Shown here: positions 1-8,642 of the stretch, one piece after another
Numbering within the stretch: position 1 is the first letter of the stretch
Layout: every line of letters begins with the position of its first letter
Assembly (NCBI GenBank): GCA_002255935.1
Contig: NKIO01000022.1
Location: 1 to 47,775, forward strand
Direction of reading: 5' to 3'
Length of the DNA: 47,775 nt
Source: Comamonadaceae bacterium PBBC2
GTDB taxonomy: Bacteria > Pseudomonadota > Gammaproteobacteria > Burkholderiales > Burkholderiaceae_C
Position numbers and translations under genes: made by a program
Notes under the pieces: generated by a model
What the model saw: only the letters and a program-made list of their open reading frames with translations
Database searches by the model: none
What the model was told of the DNA's origin: nothing

Positions 1-1
1 C

Positions 2-1789
2 CCCGATGCGCAGGCGCAGACCCGCATTGCGGGCAAGGACTTGCCGCTGGAGCAGACCATCGCCAACATGACGGCGGTGTTGGCCAATTTGGGCATCAAG
101 ATCGAGATCGCGTCGTGGCGCAACCTGGTGCCCAACGTGTGGTCGCTGCACATCCGCGACGCCCATTCGCCCATGTGCTTCACCAACGGCAAGGGCTCCA
201 GCAAAGAGAGCGCCTTGGCCTCGGCGCTGGGTGAATACATCGAGCGGCTGAACAACAACCACTTTTACGCAGGCGTGTTTTTTGGCGAAGACATCGCGCA
301 GGCCGACTTTGTGCACGACCCGCAAGAGCGTTGGTTTCAGCCGGCCAAGCGCGACGCGCTGCCCAAAGGCTTGTTGGACAAGCATTGCTTGGCCATCTAC
401 AACCCCGATGGCGAGCTCAAGGCCTCGCACCTGTTCGATACCAATTCGGGCAACACCCAGCGTGGCATTTGTGCGCTGCCCTATGTGCGCCAGTCCGATG
501 GCGAGGTGGTGTACTTCCCGTCCAACTTGGTGGAAAACCTGTTCGTGAGCAACGGCATGAGCGCGGGCAACACGCTGGTCGAAGCGCAGGTGCAGTGCCT
601 GTCGGAGATTTTTGAGCGGGCCGTCAAGCGCGAGATCTTGGAAGGCGAAATGGCCTTGCCCGACGTCCCGCAGGACGTGTTGGCCAAGTACCCCGGCATC
701 GTGGCGGGCATCGAGGCTTTGGAGGCGCAGGGCTTTCCGGTCTTGGTCAAAGACGCATCGCTGGGCGGTGTGTACCCGGTGATGTGCGTGACCCTGATGA
801 ACCCGCGCACGGGCGGTGTGTTCGCGTCGTTTGGTGCGCACCCGCGCTTGGAGGTGGCGCTGGAGCGCAGCTTGACCGAACTGCTTCAAGGCCGCAGTTT
901 TGAAGGCCTCAACGACTTGCCCGCGCCCACCTTCATCAGCAACGCGGTGACCGAGCCCAACAACTTTGTGGAGCACTTCATCGACTCCAGCGGCATCGTG
1001 TCGTGGCGGTTTTTCAGCGCGCAAGCCGACCACGAGTTTGTGGAGTGGGACTTTTCTTCGCAAGGGGACGATGCCACCGCCCAAGAGGCCGCCACGCTGT
1101 TTGGCATCTTGCAGGCCATGGGCAAAGAGGCTTACGTGACGGTGCACGATCAGCTCGGCGCCACCGCCTGCCGCATCTTGGTGCCGGGCTATTCTGAGGT
1201 CTACCCGGTCGACGACCTGATCTGGGACAACACCAACAAAGCGCTTTTGTTCCGCGCCGATGTGCTCAACCTGCACCGCTTGGACGACGAGGCGTTGGAA
1301 GCTTTACTCGACCGCTTGGAGAACAATGAGCTGGACGATTACCTGGACATCGCCACCCTGATCGGCATCGAGTTTGACGACAACACGGTGTGGGGGCAGC
1401 TCACGGTGATGGAGCTCAAGCTCTTGATCCACCTGGCCTTGCAGCAACTGGAAGAGGCCCACGACCTGGTGGGGGCGTTCTTGCAATACAACGACAACAC
1501 GGTGGAGCGCCGTTTGTTTTACCAAGCCTTGAACGTGGTGCTGGAAGTGTCGCTGGGCGAGGACTTGGCTTTAGAAAACTATGAGCTGAACTTCCGGCGC
1601 ATGTTCGGTGACGAGCGCATGGATGCGGCCATCGGCTCGGTGGACGGCAGCGTGCGCTTTCATGGCCTCACGCCCACCAGCCTGCAGCTCGATGGCCTGG
1701 ACCGACACCAGCGCCTGCTCGACAGCTACAAAAAACTGCACACGGCGCGGGCTAGCGCGGCGGCGAAGCGGGCCTTGGTTTCAGCCTGA
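2..1789 (+). CDS. ycaO: YcaO-family protein, 5'-truncated by window edge (probable fusion)
   Basis: 595 codons are open from the window edge. The protein matches E. coli YcaO over its whole length: GKD near the left edge, a CFTNGKGSSKESALASALGEY-type ATP-binding segment with E-x-x-E spacing, a second acidic helix (LSEIFERAVKRE), and a C-terminal helical region rich in acidic repeats (LDDYLDIATLIGIEFDD). YcaO proteins use ATP to activate peptide amide oxygens; E. coli YcaO acts with RimO in beta-methylthiolation of ribosomal protein S12. The C-terminus ends KRALVSA and lacks the PxPxP tail of azoline-forming YcaOs. The reading frame runs past the position equivalent to E. coli Met1 with no start codon, so the protein is longer at the N-terminus; fusions with an OsmC domain are known in this group and are the likely explanation. 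The real start is outside the window. Confidence 0.9.
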   Translation, partial: PDAQAQTRIAGKDLPLEQTIANMTAVLANLGIKIEIASWRNLVPNVWSLHIRDAHSPMCFTNGKGSSKESALASALGEYIERLNNNHFYAGVFFGEDIAQADFVHDPQERWFQPAKRDALPKGLLDKHCLAIYNPDGELKASHLFDTNSGNTQRGICALPYVRQSDGEVVYFPSNLVENLFVSNGMSAGNTLVEAQVQCLSEIFERAVKREILEGEMALPDVPQDVLAKYPGIVAGIEALEAQGFPVLVKDASLGGVYPVMCVTLMNPRTGGVFASFGAHPRLEVALERSLTELLQGRSFEGLNDLPAPTFISNAVTEPNNFVEHFIDSSGIVSWRFFSAQADHEFVEWDFSSQGDDATAQEAATLFGILQAMGKEAYVTVHDQLGATACRILVPGYSEVYPVDDLIWDNTNKALLFRADVLNLHRLDDEALEALLDRLENNELDDYLDIATLIGIEFDDNTVWGQLTVMELKLLIHLALQQLEEAHDLVGAFLQYNDNTVERRLFYQALNVVLEVSLGEDLALENYELNFRRMFGDERMDAAIGSVDGSVRFHGLTPTSLQLDGLDRHQRLLDSYKKLHTARASAAAKRALVSA

Positions 1790-1798
1790 CCACCCGTG

Positions 1799-1820
1799 AA
1801 AAAGGCACCCGCAGGTGCCT
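1799..1820 (-). terminator. Rho-independent terminator of dacC
   Basis: The stem AGGCACC / GGTGCCT with a 4-nt loop lies between the convergent ycaO and dacC stops. Read on the minus strand it is followed directly by a run of five T, so it best fits the end of the dacC transcript. On the plus strand there is no T tract. Confidence 0.65.
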
Positions 1821-1895
1821 GGGTGGTGACGTGTGTCAAGCCTGACGGAGCAGTCCCTTCAACAAGGGCGCGCCGCAAGCTTGCCTTGTCGGCGT

Positions 1896-3161
1896 TTACT
1901 TGCCGAACAACCGCATCAAATGCTGCCAGCCGCGCAGCAAAAAGCCTGCACGCTCGACGTCGACTTGTGCCACCAGTGCGGTTTCGCCCACGGGTTTGCC
2001 GTTGGCTGTGGCGATGACTTTGCCGACCACCGCGCCTTTGGCCACGGGGGCTTCGAGGCCGGGCTTGACGACCACGGCCGTTTGCACTTGCGTTCCTCGG
2101 GGCACCGTGAGCAGCCAAGGTGAGCCCAAAACGGCGGCCACGGAGTCTGTCTTGCCGAAGCTGACTTTGGCGTTGGCCACCACGGCGCCTGCCTGGATGG
2201 GCGTGGCCTTGTCGAAGCTGCTGAAGCCCCAGCCCAGCAATGTGCGGGTTTGGTCAGCACGCGCTTGGGGGCTGCTGCTGTTCAAGATGACCGAGATCAG
2301 GCGCATGTCGTTGCGTTTGGACGAGGTGACCAGGCAGTAGCCGGCTTCGGCCGTGTGGCCGGTTTTGAGGCCGTCCACAGTGGGGTCGGTGTACAGCAGG
2401 GCATTGCGGTTGCCTTGCTTGATGCCGTTGTACTTGAACTCGCGTTCGGCATAGATGGGGTAGTACTCGGCGCCGTCTTTGATGATGGCGCGGGCCAAGA
2501 TGGCCAGGTCGCGGGCCGATGATTTGTGCGCTGGGTCGGGCAAGCCGGTGGGGTTCACAAATTGTGTTTTGCTCATGCCCAGGCGCTGGGCTTCGGCGTT
2601 CATCAGTTTGGCAAAACCCGCTTCGGAGCCGGCCATGTGCTCGGCAATCGCTTTGGAGGCGTCGTTGCCCGACTGGATGATGATGCCGCGCAGGATGTCG
2701 ATGACGGTGGCCTGGCTGTTCAGAGGCAAGTACATGCACGACTCGGCGCTGGTGCCACGGCACCAGGCGTTTTCGCTGACCGAGACCAGGTCGGTGGGCT
2801 TGAGCTTGCCTGCGCGCAGGGCCTGCTCAACGATGTAGCTGGTCATCATCTTGGTCAGCGATGCGGGCGGCAGGGCTTCGTCGGCGTTGGCCGAGGCCAG
2901 AATCTGGCCGGAGTCGTAGTCCATCAGCAACCATGCTTTGGCAGGCAGCGCAGGGGCGTTGTCGGCCAAAGCGTTATCTGCGGCCAGAGGTGGCATGGCG
3001 TTGGCGGCGGGGGACGCTTTTTTGCTGGTCGCGGCGGCCTTTTTGTGGGCGGCTTGTTTGGCTGCTGCTGATCCGGCTGCAAGGGGGGCCGAAAGTGGGG
3101 TCAAAGCGCCTGCGGCCAGGGCGAAAAGGACGGGAATGAGGGAGGAGGTCTTGGTTTGCAT
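1896..3161 (-). CDS. dacC: D-alanyl-D-alanine carboxypeptidase (PBP5/6 type)
   Basis: A 421-residue penicillin-binding protein that trims the terminal D-Ala from peptidoglycan pentapeptides in the periplasm. A signal peptide occupies residues 1-30 (MQTKTSSLIPVLFALAAGAL). It is followed by an Ala/Lys-rich linker to about residue 70. The peptidase S11 domain shows all three active-site motifs: SLTK (Ser101), SGN (164-166) and KTG (266-268). A C-terminal beta domain follows, and the last residues (GFLLRGWQHLMRLFGK) form the amphipathic helix that anchors PBP5-type enzymes to the inner membrane. An in-frame upstream ATG would add eight residues (MEALTVNT); the start at 3161 gives a clean signal peptide. 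dacA and dacC cannot be told apart from sequence alone. Confidence 0.92.
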   Translation of the reverse strand: MQTKTSSLIPVLFALAAGALTPLSAPLAAGSAAAKQAAHKKAAATSKKASPAANAMPPLAADNALADNAPALPAKAWLLMDYDSGQILASANADEALPPASLTKMMTSYIVEQALRAGKLKPTDLVSVSENAWCRGTSAESCMYLPLNSQATVIDILRGIIIQSGNDASKAIAEHMAGSEAGFAKLMNAEAQRLGMSKTQFVNPTGLPDPAHKSSARDLAILARAIIKDGAEYYPIYAEREFKYNGIKQGNRNALLYTDPTVDGLKTGHTAEAGYCLVTSSKRNDMRLISVILNSSSPQARADQTRTLLGWGFSSFDKATPIQAGAVVANAKVSFGKTDSVAAVLGSPWLLTVPRGTQVQTAVVVKPGLEAPVAKGAVVGKVIATANGKPVGETALVAQVDVERAGFLLRGWQHLMRLFGK

Positions 3162-3247
3162 GGTGTTCACGGTCAGAGCCTCCATTGTCGCCGCAAGTGG
3201 CCCGTAAATTCAGTGCGCTGGGCACTGAAATACCGAGGCGATGAGGC

Positions 3248-4042
3248 TCAAGGCTTGACGGTGATCACTTCGGCGCCTTGGTCGAATTGGAGCAGGTAGT
3301 CGCTGATGCGCTCGAAGGTGGCGGTCATGGGTTTGCCGGTGTGGTCGGCGGTGGCCACTTCGGCACTGAACACCGAGCCAAGCATGAGCTTGAAGGGGTT
3401 CACTTCGACTGGCTGGGCGACAAAGTATTTCTGGGCCACTTGCTTGAGTTGCTTGACGTCAGCACTTTGGTAGATGGCGGCGTTGATCACGTCGAGGGTG
3501 AATTCGGTGCAGTTTTGGCGGCCTTCGTTGAAGGGGTTGGCAATGACCGAATAGCGCGGCTCGTGCAGCTTGGCATAGGTGGGCGATGCAATCACCTGGA
3601 TCAGGCGTGCTTGCAGCTCGGGCGAGGGGATCAAAATGCCCGCTTCCATTTGGGCCACCCCTGAAAAGAAGTCCACTGGGTAGTCCTGCACCAGGCGGCT
3701 TTTGTCCGGGGCGTCATCGTATTGGTAGAGGTTGTGGATGGCGTAGCCGGGCAGGGTGCGGCCATCGGCGGTCTGGATTTGCGAATACACCACAAAGGCC
3801 ACGTGTGTGAAGTGCATGCCTGGGGGCATCTCGGACAGGGGCCTGCCCATGCGGGCCAAGATGGCCACGTGGACGCCTTTGCTGGCCAAGGTGCGTTCGA
3901 CTTTTTTGGCAAAGGCGATGACCTCATCGGCTTTGAAGTGGGTGGTTTCGCCGCCCCCCAGGCTGGCAGAACTGAAGCCCGGGGCAGCAGCAGCCGTGCC
4001 CCACAGGCACAGGCTCAATATCAAGGTGATGAGTGGTCGCAT
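3248..4042 (-). CDS. DUF2145 family protein, exported
   Basis: A protein of 264 residues with an N-terminal signal peptide (MRPLITLILSLCLWGTAAAA). The mature part matches DUF2145 as I know it: an opening segment FAKKVERTLASKGVHVAIL, then RMGRPLSEMPPG, THVAFVVYS, and GYAIHNLYQ. Conserved His (FTHVAF), Asn and Cys (NCTEFTLDV) residues suggest an NlpC/P60-like fold, which is my inference; no function has been shown. It follows the small secreted protein gene 9 nt upstream, so the two are probably one transcript. A TTG codon 9 nt further upstream (4051) is an alternative start. Confidence 0.8.
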   Translation of the reverse strand: MRPLITLILSLCLWGTAAAAPGFSSASLGGGETTHFKADEVIAFAKKVERTLASKGVHVAILARMGRPLSEMPPGMHFTHVAFVVYSQIQTADGRTLPGYAIHNLYQYDDAPDKSRLVQDYPVDFFSGVAQMEAGILIPSPELQARLIQVIASPTYAKLHEPRYSVIANPFNEGRQNCTEFTLDVINAAIYQSADVKQLKQVAQKYFVAQPVEVNPFKLMLGSVFSAEVATADHTGKPMTATFERISDYLLQFDQGAEVITVKP

Positions 4043-4051
4043 GGCGGTCAA

Positions 4052-4417
4052 TCAGTTCTTGGCGGCATGCTTTTGCAGCGCTTGGTTGGGTGGGATGATG
4101 GAGATGGTCTCGTCCGTCACCGGCAGGGGTTTGCCAATGGGGCTGCTGGCCGTGTTCATTAAGGAGCCACCGGCTTGCGTGGCGGCACTGCCCACGCCGG
4201 TGGCCACCGCGCCGCTGGCCAACAAAGGTGTGGCCACCACGCCAGAGGCCAGTTGACCGGTCGCCAACAAGCTGTGGCCGACGCTGGCCGCGGCATTGCC
4301 GCTGGCACCGCCTGCGGCTTTGACCGCTTGTCCAATCTGCTCGGCCGGATTGGCCAGGGCGTTGCAGGCCCACAGAGCGAGTGCGCAAGCCAGCGCCGAT
4401 GTCGTGCTTTTGTTCAT
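4052..4417 (-). CDS. Small exported Ala/Gly-rich protein, function unknown
   Basis: 121 residues beginning MNKSTTSALACALALWACNALA, a signal peptide with a likely AlaLeuAla cleavage site. A lipoprotein reading at Cys18 is possible but the preceding LWA is a poor lipobox. The mature part is low-complexity and rich in Ala, Gly, Ser and Thr (GGASGNAAASV, ATGQLASGVVATPLLASGAVATG), ending with a Lys-rich tail. I do not recognise the family. The gene is directly upstream of the DUF2145 gene and has a plausible sigma-70 promoter 33 nt upstream of its ATG, so it is likely the first gene of a two-gene envelope operon. Confidence 0.65.
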   Translation of the reverse strand: MNKSTTSALACALALWACNALANPAEQIGQAVKAAGGASGNAAASVGHSLLATGQLASGVVATPLLASGAVATGVGSAATQAGGSLMNTASSPIGKPLPVTDETISIIPPNQALQKHAAKN

Positions 4418-4449
4418 CCCTCAACCCTTTCGTTATTCGTGAAAAATAA

Positions 4450-4477
4450 TCTATAGGTATTCATTCTAGTGCCGCAA
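4450..4477 (-). promoter_or_regulatory. Candidate sigma-70 promoter of the DUF2145 operon
   Basis: On the minus strand TTGCGG (4477-4472), a 16-bp spacer and TATAGA (4455-4450) lie 33 nt upstream of the 121-residue protein's ATG. The surrounding DNA is unusually AT-rich for this window. This is pattern matching only; no transcription start is known. Confidence 0.4.
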
Positions 4478-4579
4478 AAGGCTTGGAGCCCATCGTCGGG
4501 CTTGGCCTGTCGTGCCCGCGTCCTGTCTTTGGCGTCTTGGCCCACAAAATGGGCTGAACATCCCTCAGTCAGGCCCCCT

Positions 4580-5938
4580 ATGAATACTGCCGCCGCCAAC
4601 CTATTGCTGACCGGTCCGATCTTGCCAATCTTGCTGCGGTTTTCTTTGCCCAATATGGTGGCCATGCTGGCCACGGCCTTGGCGGCGATTGCCGAGACCA
4701 GTTACGTGGGGCACTTTGGTGCGCCGGCACTGGCGGGCATGGCGCTGGTGTTTCCGTTTGTGATGCTGCAGACCATGATGTCGGCCGGGGCCATGGGCGG
4801 CGGGGTGTCGTCGGCCATCAGCCGTGCGCTGGGCGCGGGCGATGCCAGCCGGGCCAATGTGCTGGCGGTGCACGCCTTGTGGATCGGCATGTCCATGGGC
4901 GCGCTGTTCATGCTGGTGATGGAGTTTTTGGGCCCGATGTTCATGTCGGCTCTGGGCGGCAAGGGCGAGGCGTTGGCCCAAGCCGTGGCCTATGGCGAGG
5001 TGGCTTTCTCAGGCTCGGTGTTCGTGTGGATCGTCAACACGCTTTCGTCGGTCATTCGCGGCAGCGGCAACATGAAAGTGCCTTCGGTCACCTTGTTTGC
5101 TGTGGCCGTGGCGCAGGTCTTGTTGGGCGGCGCTTTGGGCTTGGGCTGGGGGCCCTTGCCCGAGCTGGGCATGCACGGTGTGGCCGCTGGCGGTGTGCTG
5201 GCCAATGCCGCAGGCGCGCTGTTTTTGTGGGGCTATTTGGCTTCGGGGCGCGGCAAGATCACCTTGTGCATGCGCAGCACAGCGCTGCACCGCCAGCATT
5301 TGACCGACATCTTGCGCGTGGGCGCGGTGGCCTGTATTTCGCCCTTTCAGACGGTGTTGACGATCTTGATCTTGACGCGTTTGGTGGCCAGCTTTGGCAC
5401 GCAGGCGCTGGCCGGTTACGGCATCGGCACGCGCCTAGAGTTTTTGTTGGTGCCCATTGCGTTTGCAGTGGGCGTGGCCTCGGTGCCTGTGGTGGGCATG
5501 GCCATTGGCGCCGGACAGATAGCCCGTGCGCGCCAAGCCGCATGGACGGCTGCGGCGGTGGCGACCGCTGTGCTGGGTGTGCTGGGTTTGGTGGTTGCCT
5601 GGGTGCCGGACGTCTGGACCACGCTGTACACGCAGGACCCGTCGGTGCGCGAATCGGCCGCCAGTTACTTTGTGTGGGCCGGGCCGTTTTATGGCTTTTT
5701 TGGTTTGGGCTTGTCGCTGTACTTTTCTTCGCTGGGCGCGGGCAAGGCCGTGGGCCCGGTCATCGCGGGTGCATTGCGTCTGTTGGTGGTCGCTTTAGGC
5801 GGGTCGCTGCTGGCCTATTTGCAAGCGCCAGCTTGGATGATCTTTGCCTTGGTGGGGGCGGGCATGGCTGTTTATGGGCTGAGCACCGTGCTCATCATCC
5901 ACCGGACGCCTTGGGGCGAGCCAGCCGCCAAGGCCTGA
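4580..5938 (+). CDS. MATE family multidrug/metabolite exporter
   Basis: 452 residues, a normal length for MATE (NorM/DinF) antiporters, which expel cationic compounds using a Na+ or H+ gradient. The N-terminus reads MNTAAANLLLTGPILPILLRFSLPN, followed by the family pattern of a first helix, then YVGHFGAPALAGMALVFP. About twelve hydrophobic segments follow in two pseudo-symmetric halves; the second half opens near ILRVGAVACISPFQTVLTI. The start at 4580 places the first helix as in the family. The frame is open further upstream (to 4469), but that extension has no homology-like character. It is convergent with the next gene, with only 13 bp between stops. Substrate unknown. Confidence 0.9.
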   Translation: MNTAAANLLLTGPILPILLRFSLPNMVAMLATALAAIAETSYVGHFGAPALAGMALVFPFVMLQTMMSAGAMGGGVSSAISRALGAGDASRANVLAVHALWIGMSMGALFMLVMEFLGPMFMSALGGKGEALAQAVAYGEVAFSGSVFVWIVNTLSSVIRGSGNMKVPSVTLFAVAVAQVLLGGALGLGWGPLPELGMHGVAAGGVLANAAGALFLWGYLASGRGKITLCMRSTALHRQHLTDILRVGAVACISPFQTVLTILILTRLVASFGTQALAGYGIGTRLEFLLVPIAFAVGVASVPVVGMAIGAGQIARARQAAWTAAAVATAVLGVLGLVVAWVPDVWTTLYTQDPSVRESAASYFVWAGPFYGFFGLGLSLYFSSLGAGKAVGPVIAGALRLLVVALGGSLLAYLQAPAWMIFALVGAGMAVYGLSTVLIIHRTPWGEPAAKA

Positions 5939-5951
5939 GGCGCCAAGCGCT

Positions 5952-6476
5952 TCAGGGGCGTGCGTTTTCCAGGAGCTTGCCGTCGGGGCCGATCTGCACC
6001 AGTTGATTCACATCGCCCTGAACCCGGCGCAAAAAGCGCAGTTGCTTTTCTGGAGCTTGGTCGCTGTTGAGGATGTAGACCACGGCGTTTTCGTCAGCGC
6101 CGAAACCGCGTTCGGTGTTGAGCGCACCGGTGGTGGTTTGGCCGCGCATGACCATGCGGTAATTCAGGCCGTTGTCCTTGACTTCCAAGCTGAACTTATG
6201 ACCGTCGAGCACACCCACGTTGGGTAAATCCGCTTGCTGGATGTAGCTCACGCGTTGGCCATCGATCATCCGGATGAACACCAAGCCCACCAATTTGGCG
6301 GGGGGCACATCTTTCAACTCGTTGTCGCATTGGGCCAGGCTTTGGGCGTAAGCCCCGCCGGAGTCCAGACAGCGCTGCATCGCTTTGTAGGGCAGAACCC
6401 AGGTCACGATGACGAAGATCGCCAAGACGATCACGCCCACGGTGTAGAGCAAAGGCTTTGGAAAGTTCTTGTTCAT
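5952..6476 (-). CDS. Membrane-anchored protein of unknown function
   Basis: 174 residues starting MNKNFPKPLLYTVGVIVLAIFVIVTWVLP, that is, a short basic cytoplasmic tail and one transmembrane helix (residues 8-28). The rest is a soluble, probably periplasmic domain with two Cys near the membrane (RCLDSGGAYAQSLAQCD, about residues 36-50) that could form a disulfide. I do not recognise the family. A TTG two codons earlier (6482) is an alternative start. It stands alone, convergent with the MATE gene. Confidence 0.7.
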   Translation of the reverse strand: MNKNFPKPLLYTVGVIVLAIFVIVTWVLPYKAMQRCLDSGGAYAQSLAQCDNELKDVPPAKLVGLVFIRMIDGQRVSYIQQADLPNVGVLDGHKFSLEVKDNGLNYRMVMRGQTTTGALNTERGFGADENAVVYILNSDQAPEKQLRFLRRVQGDVNQLVQIGPDGKLLENARP

Positions 6477-6607
6477 GATCAAAAAGTAATCCTGAAGTTC
6501 TCATTTAATTGAATTCTAAGGTATTCATTTTTAAATGGGAGTGAATTCTTTTTGAAGATGAAACAAGTTGTTGTCGTCTAGGGCTCCAATCACAAAACCG
6601 TGCACAC

Positions 6608-7141
6608 TCACGCCTTGGAACGGAGGGCTTGGACCTGCGCTGACAGTTCGCGCACCGCTTGCGTCAGGGCCAGCAGTTCTTGCTCTTTCAGGATGTCGAT
6701 TTTTTCGTGCAGCAGTTCAATTTCAAGTTCGGCCTTGACGTTGATCTCGTAGTCGTTTTGCGCGTGGCGGCGGTCCAGCTCGGATTGGCGGTTTTGACTC
6801 ATCATGATGGCCGGCGCCGTGTAGGCCGCTTGAAACGACAGCAGCAAGTTCAGCAAAATGAACGGATAGGGGTCCCAGGCATGGGGGCCGGTCCACACAT
6901 TGCCCACGATCCAGAAGACGATGGCTGTGCTTTGGATGATGATGAAGCGCCAGGAGCCCACGGTGGAGGCCACGATGTCGGCCAGCTTTTGGCCGCGCGA
7001 GGGCGGCGGTACGTCCAAGTGCTCGGCGATCAAGATGGGCGCAATGCCGTGCTTTTGCCGATGGGCCTTGCGGTGTTGGCGCAGCAGTTCGAGTTGCTGC
7101 ACTTCGAAGGCGTGCTTGAGATCGGTGGTGTTGGTCGTCAT
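6608..7141 (-). CDS. DUF1003 domain membrane protein
   Basis: 177 residues. The core is the DUF1003 signature: GSWRFIIIQSTAIVFWIVGNV (first helix), then WDPYPFILLNLLLSFQAAYTAPAIMMSQNRQ (second helix and the highly conserved MMSQNRQ). The tail from about residue 130 is a charged coiled coil (NVKAELEIELLHEKIDILKEQEL). Function unknown in the family. I place the start at 7141 because AGAGG precedes that ATG by 6 nt; an in-frame ATG at 7189 would add 16 residues but has no Shine-Dalgarno sequence. Divergent from hppD. Confidence 0.85.
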   Translation of the reverse strand: MTTNTTDLKHAFEVQQLELLRQHRKAHRQKHGIAPILIAEHLDVPPPSRGQKLADIVASTVGSWRFIIIQSTAIVFWIVGNVWTGPHAWDPYPFILLNLLLSFQAAYTAPAIMMSQNRQSELDRRHAQNDYEINVKAELEIELLHEKIDILKEQELLALTQAVRELSAQVQALRSKA

Positions 7142-7371
7142 TTGAGCCTCTGTGGTGGATGCCTTCAGGGTAGCAGTGTCAAAGGCCATGGCTGTTGCTG
7201 CAGGTCATGCGCGATGAACTGGACGCAGCGCGCAAAGGCAGGCACACTGGGCCACCTTCTGCTTTGACTCCCCATGAGCATCCAAGTCTTGATCGTCGGC
7301 ATTCACCTCGCGCGCAGCACGCGAGGCAAGCCCTGCGCACCACCGCAGTGGGTGTGAACCTTTTCTTATAG

Positions 7372-7436
7372 GTCGGTGGCCTGAGCCCCGACAGGTGGGT
7401 GATCCACCAGTGCCACGTCGGACCTGAAGGTCCGAC
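7372..7436. repeat. REP-like palindromic repeat, family 1, locus A
   Basis: The 375-bp DUF1003-hppD spacer (7142-7516) holds three hairpins in a row. At 7372-7392 is a GTCGG...CCGAC stem with an inner GGCC/GAGCC part. At 7394-7408 is GGTGG / CCACC. At 7417-7436 is a perfect 8-bp stem GTCGGACC / GGTCCGAC with loop TGAA. The first and third recur at 14.8 and 15.9 kb. There is no T tract after any of them, so a simple terminator is unlikely. I see no gene in the rest of this spacer. Confidence 0.7.
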
Positions 7437-7516
7437 TTGCAAAAATCCTTTTGACCGATGCCCTTTTGGGCCGTGCAAGCACCATTGCATGGCCCTGTAG
7501 ATGACTGGAGATGTTC

Positions 7517-8599
7517 ATGGCTGATTTGTTTGAGAACCCGATGGGTTTGTGCGGTTTCGAGTTTGTTGAGTTCGCCTCGCCAGTGCCCGGTGTGCTGGAG
7601 CCCTTGTTTGAAAAAATGGGCTTTTCTTTGGTGGCCAAGCACCGGTCCAAAGACGTGGTGCTGTACCGCCAAGGCGACATCAATTTCATCGTCAACCGCG
7701 AGCCCAAAAGCTTGGCGGGGTACTTCGCTTCGGAGCATGGGCCTTGCGCTTGTGCTCTGGCTTTTCGCGTGAAGGATTCGCACCAGGCCTACGCCCGTGC
7801 GCTGGAGATGGGGGCGCAGCCGGTGGATGTGCCCACCGGGCCCATGGAGTTGCGCTTGCCCGCCATCAAAGGCATTGGCGGTGCGCCGCTGTATTTGATT
7901 GACCGCTACGAAGACGGCAAGAGCATTTACGACATCGACTTTGAATTCATCGAGGGCGTGGACCGCCACCCACCGGGCCACGGCTTCAAATTGATCGACC
8001 ACTTGACGCACAACGTGTACAAGGGGCGCATGGCGTTTTGGGGCGGCTTTTACGAGAAGATTTTCAACTTCCGCGAGATCCGTTACTTTGACATCAAGGG
8101 CGAATACACGGGCCTGACCAGCCGGGCCATGACCGCGCCCGATGGCTTGATCCGCATCCCGCTCAACGAAGAGTCGGGCAAGACGGGCGGGCAGATCGAA
8201 GAGTTTTTGATGCAGTTCAACGGCGAGGGCATCCAGCACATCGCCCTCTTGACCGACGACATTTTGAAGAGCGTGGATGCGTTACAGATGGCGGGCATTC
8301 CGCTCATGACGGCGCCCAATGACATCTACTACGAGATGCTCGAAGAGCGCCTGACGGGCCACGGCGAGCCGGTGCCCGAGTTGCAGGCGCGGGGCATTTT
8401 GATGGATGGCTCGACGGCCCATGGCGAAAAGCGTTTGCTGCTGCAGATCTTCAGCCAGACCTTGTTGGGGCCAGTGTTCTTCGAGTTCATCCAGCGCAAG
8501 GCCGACGAGGGCTTTGGCGAGGGCAACTTCAAGGCTTTGTTTGAGAGTCTGGAGCGCGACCAGATTCGCCGAGGGGCGATCGACGTGGACCTGAGCTGA
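7517..8599 (+). CDS. hppD: 4-hydroxyphenylpyruvate dioxygenase
   Basis: 360 residues. A non-haem Fe(II) oxygenase that converts 4-hydroxyphenylpyruvate to homogentisate, the second step of tyrosine catabolism. It is close to Pseudomonas HPPD throughout ([68 protein letters not shown]). The iron ligands are present: His162, His241 and Glu323, one residue off the P. fluorescens numbering. The start at 7517 matches the family N-terminus and has GGAG 6 nt upstream; an in-frame ATG at 7511 overlaps that ribosome site. No homogentisate dioxygenase gene lies nearby. Confidence 0.97.
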   Translation: MADLFENPMGLCGFEFVEFASPVPGVLEPLFEKMGFSLVAKHRSKDVVLYRQGDINFIVNREPKSLAGYFASEHGPCACALAFRVKDSHQAYARALEMGAQPVDVPTGPMELRLPAIKGIGGAPLYLIDRYEDGKSIYDIDFEFIEGVDRHPPGHGFKLIDHLTHNVYKGRMAFWGGFYEKIFNFREIRYFDIKGEYTGLTSRAMTAPDGLIRIPLNEESGKTGGQIEEFLMQFNGEGIQHIALLTDDILKSVDALQMAGIPLMTAPNDIYYEMLEERLTGHGEPVPELQARGILMDGSTAHGEKRLLLQIFSQTLLGPVFFEFIQRKADEGFGEGNFKALFESLERDQIRRGAIDVDLS

Positions 8600-8636
8600 A
8601 AAAATGAGGGGCCACCGGTATCAGACTGTGGGCCCC
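8599..8636 (-). terminator. Possible minus-strand terminator
   Basis: GGGGCC (8608-8613) and GGCCCC (8631-8636) form a stem. On the minus strand it is followed by TCA and then a run of six T (8604-8599). It would end transcripts coming from the Bug gene or the 37-codon frame. The loop is long (17 nt), so the call is weak. Confidence 0.4.
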
Positions 8637-8642
8637 AAGTGC

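Noticed and set aside
4469..4579. N-terminal extension of the MATE protein
   Set aside because: The extra 37 residues are Cys/Trp/Arg-rich, lack a plausible ribosome site and overlap the promoter of the divergent operon.
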